Source: Numida meleagris (lineage: Eukaryota; Chordata; Aves; Galliformes; Numididae). From it: a DNA stretch of 64,000 nucleotides. A program made the translations under genes and the position numbers. The stretch spans positions 6,184,793-6,248,792 of the forward strand of contig NC_034424.1 of NCBI RefSeq assembly GCF_002078875.1, written 5' to 3'. Shown piece after piece: positions 25,851 to 38,877 of the stretch; position 1 is the stretch's first letter; each line of letters begins with the position of its first letter. A model generated the notes under the pieces. It searched no databases and was not told the DNA's origin. It was given only the letters and a program-made list of their open reading frames with translations.

Positions 25851-28105
25851 GCGGAGCGGGGCTCCCCGCCCGCTGCCCCGGGTGCGGGGTCAGGTGGCAG
25901 GCACAGGCCGTCCCTGTCTGAGCCTGTTTGTACCGCGTGTTTGAAACAAGCAGCTGAGGAAACGTCTGCCCACCAAACGGCGCTGGGCAGTAGCCAGCGG
26001 TAAAAGAAGTGAACGTCGGCATACGCACCTCTGAAATATCCATCTTCTTCCTCAAAGTGTTCATTTTTCCTACTCAGCTGTTCTCTTTTTGCCTGTCTCC
26101 CCGCGCTTTGCGTCGTTCTCTGCTAGCAGTATCCTAGCTACCTCAGGAGTTGGGGTGCGTTCCTTTCCTTTTGATGTTCCCAATCGATTTCTGCAGACGT
26201 CGAGACAGAAATAAAACTATTTAAAACAGAAGGGAGGGCCCGGCCTAACGCAGCAGCTGTGCTTGGCTGTGGGCTGGCAAGAATGCCTCTGTCTGCCCTG
26301 CAGCCATGAGCAGGGGCTCTTCAGGCTGGGGCCTGTGCTTCAGTCAACAGGGTGAGGACCCAGCCTTAATTATCTGATGTTTGCAAAGCACTGCGGGGTT
26401 TGGAAGTGCTAGCATTGTGCTAATAAGCGCTGCTGGTTTGATCTTGTGGCAGCTGCTGGTGCTTCTGATGCAACCGCCAGCTCTGGGCTGAGATTTGTGT
26501 TTTCTCAGTTTCTAGAATAAATAATAACCTCTCCCATACAGGTATTAATTCAGCAAGCACAATTCGCACAGATTCTTTACTCAGGGATGGTTTGTTTTTT
26601 GTTGTTTTTTGTTTTTTTGTTCTTTTAAATATGTAAAATGGAAATGAGTCTGACAAGGAGCAGCAGAGGTGTCAGTGACCAAGTGAAGCGAGGCTTTGCT
26701 CTCCGCTCAGTGACACTTTCCTGTCTATCATCCCATGGATTCTGAAAATTGCATCTGATCAATTAAATGTTCCCAGACTACATGCAAGGTATTGACCAGT
26801 GAAACCCTATTACTTTGCATAAGAATCGGGAAAATGAAAAGGTTGTGTTTCTTCTGCTCTGATCTTAATAGTGCTCACCTATCTCAGCACAGAGGTAAAG
26901 CAGAACTGGAAGCAATATGGTCCAAAGCCATATAGTTCAGCCCACGTAAGCCCTGAAATGTATAGTGCTGTACTGCCGAGAATCAGCAATGGACTGAATG
27001 CACGTCGTAAGGCAAATACAAACAAGACAGGAATACTTTGTTCTTTATGCAAAAAAGGGCTGAACCAAAGCAGCAGAAGGGACAGGGCTATCTCACCCAC
27101 AGCAGCAACTTAAACTGTTGTGGGTCTATACTGTTAGTCATGAAATATCTTTCTTTGCAATAGAGTAGATAGGTCTGGAAGACACTGTGTTATCATAAAG
27201 GAATACTTGTAAGCTGAAAGATCATTTCTGCAGGGTCCTCACTTCCAAGTTCATTCTGTGGGTGCATGTTGCAAATCTCTTGCTTTGTACAACTTGCTTT
27301 GTGTGTTACACCTAGGACATGGATGATTCTCTTCCATTTCTTGCTCTCAGCTATTAATATTGGTTTTATTTTAACCGTCTCCAAGATCCCCATCACTCTG
27401 TCGCCCAAGTGCAAGGATTTCTGATTTTTCATCCTATCTGGAACAGTAAAAGGTTTAACATTTGGGTTACTGCTTTTAACCTGCAGCAACAAAAGAGTGA
27501 CCAGAAAACAAACCCCTAAGGAACCACTTGTAACTCACCCCTAAATAGCAAATATCACAGCATGATTTGGGCTTAGAAACTCAAAGGAGGGGAATCACAC
27601 TGTTTTCTGCAGGAGTCTGTGTCTCCTTTCAGAAATGAGGAGTCAAGTTCTCCAGTCAGAACTCCCTTTTCCTTTTATTTCTCCTCCCCATTTGCCACCA
27701 ATAGAAGCAGAAGTCTGCATAGTTTGGTGTGCTGCTTTGTAGGGTGTGCCTTGCCTTTTTTTCCCCAAGAAATATTCCTTAGGTGTCATCTTGCCCATAC
27801 CAAAACAGTATGTTAATTTCATCTTCACTATGGGTATATCCAAAGCTGGCATCACAGAAAGCCAGGGTATCTCCGAGGTACTGATAAAATCTTTTGCCTT
27901 AATCTCACTAGTTACACATAAAAGCAAAAATCCAACTGGAGTTCAAAATGTGCACTGCTCCTTCCTATCTGACAGCTGTTGAGTGGGCACCCGCAAAATG
28001 ATGTGGATGGCCTGGCCTGGACACATACCCACATCTGAATAAGGATCAGAACTGATACTCCTTAAAATCTCCAGCGGAAGTCCAAGGACCTGGAGATCAC
28101 TCTTC

Positions 28106-28146
28106 AAAAAAAATAATAAATAAATAAAGCAAAAAAAAAAAAAAAA
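28106..28146 (+). repeat. A-rich tract ending in A16
   Basis: AATAAATAAATAAA units are followed by sixteen As at 28131-28146. It could be the decayed tail of a retroposed sequence, but nothing upstream is recognisable. Confidence 0.8.
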
Positions 28147-28888
28147 GCATATGGGCTAAATGCACACTGGGCAACGCAGCATCATGTAGATATAAAACCA
28201 GCAGCTGCAGGCCTGGAGCAGCCTGCTCTGTTAGCTCAGCATTCTGACCAGACTAATGCACGCTGCCTCTCAGCACTGCTAACCAGCTTTGGCAGACCAC
28301 TCTGCCAACACGGCTGCACTACAGCTAGCCCTGTTATCTCCACATGCTGCTGCTCCGTGCTGTGTAGACAAAGAGACGGGATGCAAAGGACTGCAGTGAA
28401 CTGCTGGTTCTGGATGTGTTTTGTGGCTAGAGACAGAACTGAATTTTGGGTGCTGCCAGTCTTGTAACGTTCATAAGCTCCGAACTCACGTGGAGAAAAG
28501 GTGTGAGGTGGGACAGGAAAGAGGTAACAATCCAAAGTGACACTACATGCAGCTTGACAAGTGAAGCACGGTTCTCTCAAGAAGCAAAAACTCGTCTGGG
28601 GAACATGGAATTAAAATGAACCTTTCACACCCAAGGACATTATGGTACTCAAATGGCAGCTACTAGGAACGAAGTGGGCTGTTGTTAATCAGGAGCACCA
28701 AAGAAATGGGATGCTTTCTGAATCCTTGCAGAAGTTCTGTGAACCATTTGTTAGGAAAGAAAGCGCCCAATTAGAAATGCTGTCGCATTTAAAAAGAAAT
28801 AATTCTGTTGTCAGGAGAGACGACTAATGACCATTACTGAGTTTCGTAGCAAGTGCAGGGAGCCTCTCATTAAAGGCCCAGGCAAGAC

Positions 28889-28929
28889 AAATAAATATTG
28901 CAATAAATATTGCAATATTTGCAATAAAT
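28889..28929. repeat. AATAAATATTGC repeats with a 16-bp palindrome
   Basis: The unit AATAAATATTGC occurs twice in tandem, followed by a partial inverted copy. AAATATTGCAATATTT at 28905-28920 is a perfect palindrome. It is a small cruciform-capable element in the intergenic region and contains a central ATTGCAAT, a C/EBP-like core. Confidence 0.85.
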
Positions 28930-31900
28930 GACATCGTAGGAAACAATCTTCATCTTTCTCTGAAATAGAAAAATGGTGATCTTTATTCTGTGGCAAGCTG
29001 GACTGATACCTACCAGCGGGGCCCCTTCATTTCTTCATGCTTCATTGCTACAATCTCGACAGAAGTTCAGATAAATGTAATGAACGGATATGGGTTTTTT
29101 GTTCAAATAACTGCGAGGCTCAATAACAACATCAGTAAAGTATTCTGGCTATTTTTCCATCCATTTCTTTCAGGATTTCAGTCTCCAGTTTGCCACACAG
29201 TGTACTGCACAGTGCAGTAATGAAGCAGAGAAGCTGTGGGGTTATCAACTCACGTATGAGGCTTCTTCCCGGAGAAGAGAATGCATCCTGCCTCCTTTTA
29301 GACAGTGTGGGAATGGCAAGGACACTTTCAGATGTGGAAGTGCCTTCATCCTCAGTGCCATTTCTTACTGCTCCCTGAATCAGAATCTCCCACTATAGCC
29401 AACAGCAGTGAGCAAAAACTCTCTGCCAGAAGAAACAGTGAGATGGTGAACAGAGCTGACAATACTGTAGTTGTCATCACTTTTCCTGCGCGGTGGTTGG
29501 AGGTAGCTCAGAACTCTTTCAGGTTCTCAGGAGCCATAGCTCCTATCAGAAATGATCTTCCCTCCCAACACAGTGTGTGGAACGCACACCTGGAGGCTTT
29601 CCAGTCCCCTTAGGGGTCACTGCAACTGTAGGAACTACACTTTGGGGTTGGCTAGTCAGCTCCTTATCCAGTGTCTTCTTTCAGTTTGTAGTTATAAAGT
29701 GTCCACATCACACGCACACACATCCAGCATGTAACAGATTTGTCAGCAGAGCAGCTAAGGACCGGATGGATGATGACTCTCCAATTCCCTTGTGTCTGAT
29801 GAAACCAGCACCCTTGATATCAGTTTTAAGATGATTCAGAGAGATCTGCTGCTCTGCTGTGCTGCGTCTGGAGTTTCAGCCTCCAGGGAAGTCAATCCAA
29901 CACCTCATCCCGGCACTGAATTTGCATGAGAAGTGTAAAGCTAAACACAAAGAGTAAACCATACCCAGCAAAACTCATGATGTATTTTATGCACATAGAA
30001 AATCTGTCCCAGAATATGTCACATTTTACTTGCAAAAATAAAAGGCTGCTGTTTTATTCTGCAGAGAAATATACTCAGCCACTTCTTTTCTTCAGACATT
30101 CAGTGATCAAGCGTGGAATCTGATGTAAAACCGAATGGGAAGGAACTATCATTATTTAAAGGCTACGTAACTGCTTAAAATTAGAGCTGTGAAGGCATAA
30201 AAAAAAACCAGAAATCACAGATGGTTTGCAGATAAATTCACATTGCATTTAGTCCACTCAACATCTAAAAAAAAACCCATGCTTTTGCCTCGCTGTTCAG
30301 TCTAACTGTTCATGCTTGCTCAAAACATACTTCTGTCTTTAAATTGGGCTTTGAGTCACGTTCTGTTGTCCTATACATTCAGACCCCAGTCACTTCAGAA
30401 ATCTGCACGAGTACATGTATTTTTTAATTACGTAGTTAAAATTTCATCTATTTTGCACATTTTCAAAATGACAACTATTCAAAGTAGGTTAAATAAGACA
30501 TTAGCAGGGACAAAAGAGCTGCAAAAACAGACAAGTAGCTCTGCAATATGCAAGTGTCTGAGACACAATGACCCAGTGGCTGCTTCTTGCTCCTGTTGAT
30601 GATTCTGCAGTATCAGAATCAGTTAAACTTGCTTTCCCTACCTGAGGACTGCAGGATCAGGCTTCTACTTCATCCTGGGATAGCTCTTAATTCTGTGAAT
30701 TGTCAAGTTTAAACCCGTTTGCCTTTTTAATTATTATTATTATTGCTGAGCTGTATTTTCAACATTCTGTCTTATCCCTCGGGATTTCTGTCTGACACTG
30801 GTTCACTCTGCTTCCTTTATCATGGAGGGCCAGTATTTGGCACACTCATTCTAGCTTCACTGCCTAGCAGGGACCAGCAGAATTTGGATGTGATGCTTGA
30901 ATTCTGCCTTTATGTGTTCCTTGCGGAGATGGGGTTTCACAACCGGCAAGGAGAAGCCTGAAATGTGATGGTCAGTCAGTACCTGGCTGGGCAGATTCAC
31001 TAGATATTGCACACCTTTGAAGAAGTGCATGAAAGTTTTAATTGCCCACGTGCCTGCTCCCATGATGGTAAGTATGATAGAGTTCATCGTACAGGACCTA
31101 ACTCTAACATACAGCTGAGACGAGCAGAGGTTGCTTTTCCACTTGAAAAAAAAACAAAAAAAAAAACACAGTAGTTATGTTAAAAGTGTTCTAAAGATCC
31201 CAACTGGTAAATATTATTTGGGAGAAGCCTTGCTAGGACAGTAAGACCTGATATTAATCAGATTCAAGCACAATTTCTGCAGTCATCAGCTTTATTGCTT
31301 CTAAATATGAATGCAGCATGCCAAGCAACCATCCTGCCCAGCTCCAAAGCTTAGCTTTCTCCATCCACCAGCCACTTGCCAAGAGCCATTTGTTCCTGTG
31401 CTTCTCATAAAAGCAAAGACATTTCTCCTAACTCTTCATCCTAATTAAGCCACTTGCTGGCTTTCATAAACACCTCTCCATCAACCAATCAATCTCAGCA
31501 GGATTTTTAACAGATGAAGCTGGGCTGGACTGCCTTGAAAGCATCAGCTATCCTGCAACAAAGTCTTGTTCCCTACTCTTTAGCTTTTCTTGCATTCTTC
31601 CTCTAATTTCTTTTCCAGCTGTAAGAAGAGAGGCCAACAACAAAGATAACTTTAATCGAATATGTTTAAAACTGAACGAGGGCATGAAAACATGCAGGTT
31701 TCAGACTGCGTAGATCAGAGTTGTCTTTCAAGCTGCTTAACGCTGGGTTGTTGATCAAGAAGGACAGAAGACCATGGTTTGTAACAGAAATCCAGACCAA
31801 ACCAGGCAGGATGGATCAAAGCCCTGGGATATGCAGAACTTCAGTAGCTCAGGAATTCAGCACTTCCTCTTGACCTTTATTCAAGAAAGTATCAGCACCA

Positions 31901-34900
31901 AACTTTAAGTACATGCAAAGGGACTTGCAGATCAATAAGCCTTCAGATAAAGTGCTCGCTTCCTTTTGGCAGCGTGAGCCGACACGCACACTGTGGTCAC
32001 ACCACTTGTGTTGTATGGGCTGGGGAAGGACCAGGGCCACATGTGGCACAGCCAGCAGATCCAGCACAGGTTGGATTTTTTTCCTGACACTGCTATCCAA
32101 AAAAGACTTTGCTTTGTTCTCTGGCCAATATGGTAAATGGTGTCCAGTTAGCTCAGGAAAAGGTCAGAGGCATTTTAAAATAAAGAAAGGCCATCTCTGT
32201 CAGCTGAATCCAATTCAGAGAGATACATTATCCCCAAAGGAACAAGAGAAGAAAAATCCTTATTTGCTTTATTTCTGCATATTCCACTCACAGCTACCTC
32301 ACTGCATTCCTTCTGTGAACTGAGCTATGTTTTCAAGCAGAGAGCAGTCAGCCCTCCCTGAAACGAGACAGACTTCTAAACAGACAGTCACTCCCTGGAA
32401 TTTGCAGGTCTGATTCCATGCTTCAGTATTTAAGGTCTCAAAAAAGAAAAAAAAAGTGACATCCATCTTCCCTCTTAAAAAAAAAAAAAAGAAAAAAGAC
32501 TGAATGAAAAGATTTTGCTTCTATCTAGAGATTATTTAGTGCTCTGTTATTGACACGGCGTCTATTGAAAGATTTAAAGATAAAAATGCAGTGTATTCAA
32601 GTAGTGATCATTTTTCATCGTCACTTAGTGACAGTGCAGCCTGTAGTCAATTGCAGCTGATTTATCTTTTCTGATATTGATTGTGTGTGGGGCTCAGCTG
32701 TGCGCAGGCACCTGGCTCTGTCTGTGCCGAACTGCAGCAAGAAATGCAAAAGGAGCGGGCAAGAGTTGTGCCAAGCAATCTTGTTTTCATTCTAAATTGC
32801 TTAATTATTTCCTTTTAAGTGATGAGATAAACTGCTAGAAGGTAATTTGCTTATGGACACCGACAGTGACTGCCAGGAACAGGGAGCAGAGGACAGCACA
32901 GTTTTCCTGTGTAGCTCAGCCTACAATGTGTTCTGGGAACTGGGTTCAAGGCACCAGATGTCAATGAAAACGTCAGGTCTGAAAGGGACAGGTCTTTTGT
33001 GTAAAGTGCTACTTGGGTCCCAAACTTCCCACAAGCTCCTGTGGCGAAGCTGCTCTCGTGTGCTCTCATAAGGATTCTCGTGACACCATGGAAAGATTCC
33101 TCCTGCCTTCTGAATGTCACTGAGAATTGAAAGTACTATCCAGAGGGTTTGGGACGCTCCAGTTCCAAAACTCCATTTACGATTTTTATACGTATGAAAG
33201 AAGAATTCATTCTGGTCCCCTTCTGAGTTTAGAGTGAAGCTGGAAAAAGAAAAAAATAAAACCAAAAAATCCCACACCACAAAACATTTAGATGCGAGGC
33301 GGGAGCTGCTGTTTGCAAACAGAGCTATACTGGAACCCAGACTCCAGTCTCAAGCACATCTACTATTTTAAACAGAGCCAGATTTCTATAGATGCCCTTC
33401 TTCACTAAAGCCAAACACAGCGGTAAGTGCTGATACAGAGGCTGTGAATGTGATGACTGAATAATGCTTGCGGGAATCCTTAAGAGACCCAGAAAGCTTT
33501 CTCCAGAAGCTGTCATGCACCTCCCTGATGGATCACAGCTCACAAACCATAAATGCACTTAATGTGGGGAGCAGTACGGACCAGCTCTCCAGCTTCCTCC
33601 AGCAATCGCTCTGTTACGGAGTGAAAATGCACATTTGTGCTGTTTCTCTTACCAGAAACCAGCTGAAATGCGACCCAGACACCTTTAAATCTTCTGCGTT
33701 TCAGGTGTAAGCCTTAAATATGAGGGCTGGAAAAGAAGCATGCGAAGGACTGCAATGAATGAGCAGACCGTGGAGCCTCAGTGCTTTGTGTGCTCCCTAG
33801 AATACTGCTAGCTGGGAGGAGAAGCACCGAAATCCTGTTTCATCTTTTATTCCCTTGTCATTGGATGTTTCTTCTTGAAACCTTTATTAACTACCACGCT
33901 AAATGTAGCGAAAGCTGGAGCAAAGGAGGGCTTAACCATATTGCAAGAGGAAAGGATCTTCTCAGAGTTTCATCAGGGTGCGCATCCCCATGGCACAGCG
34001 TTAACAACTGCATATCTGCTAAAGGAACACAACCTAGTGGTGGGACACGTCGTCACTCAGGTCAATGCAATTCATTCTAGAGTTGCACCGGACCCTCATG
34101 TCTCTGGTCATTTATCCACAATCCCAGTTGTGTCTTTGAGCCACTCCCTCTTTGAGTGCTGCCTATAAAGTCTATGGATCAGGAAAGGGAGAGGCAAGCT
34201 CTAGCCATTTCTTCAAAAAAACAAACCTATTGAATTCCCCGTGCTCCCTGCTTTCTCCTCCCACTCCTGCTGGGGAGACCCAGAGGATGAATTCATAGCA
34301 CAACAAACATTGAGACTTGTCTGCAGGAACTACCTTGAGCTGAAAACTGCATCCCTTATCCTAGAGACAGTGATTTAACCAAAACCAAGCAAGCAGAACA
34401 AGTAAAACACATACGTAGAAGTTCACCCCAAGCATGAACTTCAAGATGTTCTCTCCATTCTCTCCTTCCCTGTTAATCGTGTGGTAGGGACATCCATTTT
34501 CTAATTGCTCCTGTGAAAGCCAGACTTCTCATAGAGACCTCATATTTTTCCATTCCTCTGCAGCAAGCTCTGACTGATCCAAAACCTTTGGATTAATCAT
34601 CTCTTAACAGATTTATCAATCTGTTCTCCAGCCTGTACATGGGAACATACACGTTCAGCAGAGATTTCTTCTATAACTTGATCTGCTACGCTATTTTGGA
34701 GAACTGTTTCAAATTGTGCCAGCTAACTCCGGCTATTTGCAGACATGGGAGGTGGGATTCTAAAGCGTGAAGATTTGCCAAGGCAGCTATATGAGTATAC
34801 TAGCAACAGGATATTTCTTCTCCTGCAGCTCATTCTGGTCCTTCAAATATACTGTACTAGCAGAAGGACTTCCACTGCATCAGCAGAAGGGTTTCATTGG

Positions 34901-35809
34901 TAGGACGTTAGTTTTACTCTTTGCAATGCAAACCAATATAGCAACGATAACACAACTTTCAGCCTGGAGTCGTTGTTTTCCCCTCAGTATTCACAGCTGC
35001 CACAACAGGAATACGATCACTGCCTTCAAGAATAAAAAGTGGCTGAACTCTGTCTCCAAAAATAACCTGCACTTTTGATCCACTCTCTATTCTTTTCCTT
35101 GCAAGGCCTTCCTGCACAGATAACAACATTAAACAAATTAGCAAATTACTCCCTCTGCAAGAGCCGGGTCGTATTTCACCATTAGAGAAGGAGTCTTATT
35201 TCTGCTTGGGTGAAAAAAAATCTGCAATAACTGTATCTCCTATCCTTCATGTCTCAGCGTTTCCCTTTCATTTTGTCATATTTAATGCTTCAGCGTTCCA
35301 TCTTAAAATAATGTCAATAATTACAAATCTCACTGCTTTATTTTAGGCGCTGCTCAGGAGTGACAGAAGCACACAGATTGGAAATGTTGCTAAAAGGATT
35401 GCTGGAAGACTTAAAAAAACACATCTAAGCTGTTCCTGAGTGACAAAAAGGGAAAAGATTCTTTCAGACACAACAGCAAGAAGGTACAAAAGTTTGTTAT
35501 TCTCACCATCGGCCTAAAAGCCAAACAAGATTCTCTCATAGTAGTCCAAGTGCTGCAGGTTTGTGAGCTCACGGTGTATTATTTTGGCCCTTGCTGTGGG
35601 ACGTTACACTACGACCCTGACATGAAGGGTCGTGCTCTGAAGTCTGCAATCTGGTTCCCCTCTCTGGGTGTCATACCCAATTTTAGACAGGAGAAACCCA
35701 ATAAACAACACTGATCCGGTTCTGCCTGATTTGTCAGTTAACAAATAGCCCTATGTATGCAGAGAAAAACCTTGGCAGACCAAACAAAGAGGACCTCAGA
35801 AACTTTCCT

Positions 35810-35896
35810 TCATAGAATCATAGAATCATAGAATGGTTTGAGTTGGAAAGGACCTTTCAGATCCTCCTGTTCCAACCCCCTGCTGTAGGCAGGGAC
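35810..35896 (-). mobile_element. CR1 LINE 3'-end fragment
   Basis: The fragment starts with overlapping CATAGAAT repeats, the reverse complement of the CR1 3' microsatellite tail. It continues with the hallmark GGTTTGAGTTGGAAAGGACC and TTCCAACCCCCTGC blocks. The element is therefore on the minus strand and severely 5'-truncated, as most avian CR1 copies are. The tail has three repeat units and is well preserved, suggesting a fairly young copy. Confidence 0.9.
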
Positions 35897-38857
35897 GCTT
35901 TCTTTCAAGTTTGAAGCTCTCTCTATCGCTATACAATGAAAATATCTTATAAATGTTACGGGCCCTAGCACTGACCTATTCATTTTCTAATGCCTGAAAA
36001 ATGGCAGATATTCTCTTGCCCATTGAATAAAAAGGCAAAGCTCTTTACAAGCCTATAAGGAAAACAATATTTGTGACAGAGCACCAAGGAAAATCCTCCC
36101 ATTCCATTTTACAGCAATTCCCTTGGAAGAGTCCTTTCTACCGAGAACAGCTGGACTTAATTGCAAATGAGCTGAGTGAAGGAAGTGCATCTGATTGCAG
36201 AGGTAATAAAATTCACGCTTGACACCTTAATTTTTTTAATATATATTGGCCACCATCAAATCACCGCAGTTGCTGGTTTGCAGGCAAAAGCTATCCAAGC
36301 TCTGGCAGGAGAACAGACAGGGGACGGAAAAGCTCGTGGAGTCCTTCAAAGCTTGGAGCTTAAGCCACAGCTTTTTAATGCTATTGATTCCTAACAATCG
36401 ATACTTTTTTCAATAAGAAAGTCTCATATTACCCCTTTTCCCAACCACCCTTTGCGATGAACTTAGTTAGGATGAAAAAGCACTTAATGGCTTTCTTTTG
36501 AGGTCTTTTTTTTTTTCATTTCCATTGCAGTCTCCTTTTCCTGACCGAGTCCAGCCCCAGCCCTGCTGGCTGACACCACATCGCTGTGCAGTGGGAGGCC
36601 AGATTTTCTCCAGTGTAATCGTTTGACCCAGAAAAGCCAAATTCTTTGAAATAAATGAAGTTGCAACCACATCAGCCTATTGCTGCTGAGATTATTTGCT
36701 TAAAATCTACCACAAAAAGCAAGGACTTGTGTTTCTTCCTCATTCCTGTTGTATTTCTGTTAATAACATAGCTAGCAGCCAGCTTAATGAACAAGGCTTT
36801 TAGGTACATTTTTGCCATTACATTTGAATCAAAGCATCATTTCTGCTGGGATTCTGCTGGGATGACTTTTTCCAAAGCAGGGCTGGTTGTCTGCTGTTGG
36901 GAAACGCAGTCTTTCTGTGTCATGAGAATACAAAACTTTGCTTAGAGACGGACCCGAGGGAGTAAGAACTGTGATTGCTACCACCTAAGATTGCCTAAGC
37001 ACTGAGCTACATCGCTGACTAATTGCAGGAAAACTGTTTCTGCTGGAATCTCTATTGAGTGAGCAGCAGCACCAGTGTTTGCTGCTAGGGCAGTAAGTGT
37101 AAGGAAGCTGGAATCAGCCCTAAATCTGCCCGGTTCCTCCTGGTAGTGGTACATGCTCCCCTTTCCTCCTCAGTCTGTGCTCAGAGAGAGTGGGACCTTC
37201 ATCCACGTCTCAACCTCGCTGAATTTCTGCCACAGGAAACGTTGGAACACTCTTCTGATCCCCTCCTGCCTCCGAACCAGAAAGGTTTATTCCCCAACAA
37301 AACCACATTTCGACAAACACAGTTCTTTTTCACCGACATACTATGATCAGAAACCAGTGATCAGGGCTCGTAACAAACAGAGGCTGCTTTTCCTTTCTTT
37401 CTTTCCTTTTTTCCAGTGTAACACTGTGCATGGCATCCCAGCGCTTCAGAAACACCCTGCTGCTCCACGGACACCTAGCTTGATGTTAATGAGAGCCTGG
37501 TGGAAAGGCTGCTGCAGAATCTGTAACAGCGAGCTTCCCTCAACCACAAGAGCACTCCGTAGCATAAGCAGCAATGCAGCTATGCCCACAAGAGTGCAGG
37601 TAAGGAGGCTGGTAAATATTTGATAAACGATTGTTACATGGGATACTAAACATAAATATTTAGTGTAATGTTTATTTACATTTGTATCCTCTGTTTCGAA
37701 TAATATTATGTCTAAAGGCAAGCGTACATTCAAATGTTTGGTCTAGTAATACTAACAGATGTGCTTAGGTAAGGCATTAAATACAGAGTCACGATGCAGG
37801 CAGGAAAATGAAAGGATTATCTAATAAGACACACACATCTATATTCATACTTCGTTTTCTTTGTAGAGCAATTACACTACGAGAAATAAATTTCCTATAA
37901 ACATCAGCATCTTTTTATAAGGTGGCTATGCTGGGCTTTTAACACATGGCTTTTCAGTTGGTAGGGAATGACCTTGAGGGGTGGCATGGCAAAATGCAGG
38001 GCGGGCATTAGGGCAGATGTGCAGACATCACCCCCACAAGGCCCCAGGCATGGGCAGACCCCGTGCCTCTTTCGCAGAGTGAAATGGCATTTGGGCTGAT
38101 TCTTTAGAGAAATGCAGGGTGCAATCATTGCAACGACAAACATTTCCTAACGGAAGCCCTGGGAGTGCATTAGCTCCCTCGCAGGGCTGCGGCTCGTGCT
38201 CTGTAAGGCTGTCTTTTGCCTCCATCCCAAAATAGAGGTGGCATACAGTTTGACGCATTAATATTTATTAGAGCTTGCAGTGCTGCAATAGCCCTATATC
38301 AGAGCTGACTCTATCACAGAAAAGACCTGCATTATAGCAAGACGTGGCCCTTCACAGGGATTTGCTTTTTCTGCCTGATGGCACAGTTTGGACTACAGTC
38401 TCTGTATACATTGAGAGCTCCTTTTACAGCCACACTGCATTGATGATGGCAGCCGGTATCTCCAGCTGAGGCCTATCCGAACAGTTCCTTCAGTTCTGAC
38501 TTTTTTGGTTTTAATGAATTAAATGAGGTTAATTGCAAAATGTCTGTTTGTATGCGCAAGGACAAGCAGTGTTTAGCACCATTTATTTTGAACCCCCGAT
38601 CAAAGCCACAGTGCCAGCTTGGCAGGAATATTGTGTGCCAGAGTAGAGAAGCCACCCTTGGAGGACCAGTAAAACAATAAGAAGCTCTTAAACTCTAATT
38701 CATGGTCTTAGGTATGGCCCACATTGCCCAGGACTGTTCTCACAACCACTCCACAACGACCTCAGAGCGCTGTGCTGTGGCACTGGTTCCGGTCTTAATG
38801 GATACTTGCTATCTGCTTTACAAAAAAACCCACTGTCGCTGTTTATATCTCTGTTGC

Positions 38858-38877
38858 TTTTTTTTTTTTTTTTTTTT
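38858..38877. repeat. T20 homopolymer
   Basis: Twenty consecutive Ts form the longest homopolymer I noticed. Comparable T runs are at 17726-17741 (16), 44353-44368 (16) and 53888-53904 (17), and a C12 run is at 42113-42124. Confidence 0.95.

Larger units (their letters stand above)
25450..25900 (-). promoter_or_regulatory. MED27: MED27 CpG-island promoter
   Basis: A sharp GC- and CpG-rich block surrounds MED27 exon 1 inside otherwise AT-rich DNA. It is the only island between the window start and 53 kb. It covers the coding start and extends about 165 bp upstream, where two ZNF143-type motifs lie. No TATA box is evident, which fits a housekeeping promoter. The transcription start is probably between 25740 and 25790, giving a very short 5' UTR. 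The boundaries are estimated by eye. Confidence 0.85.
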
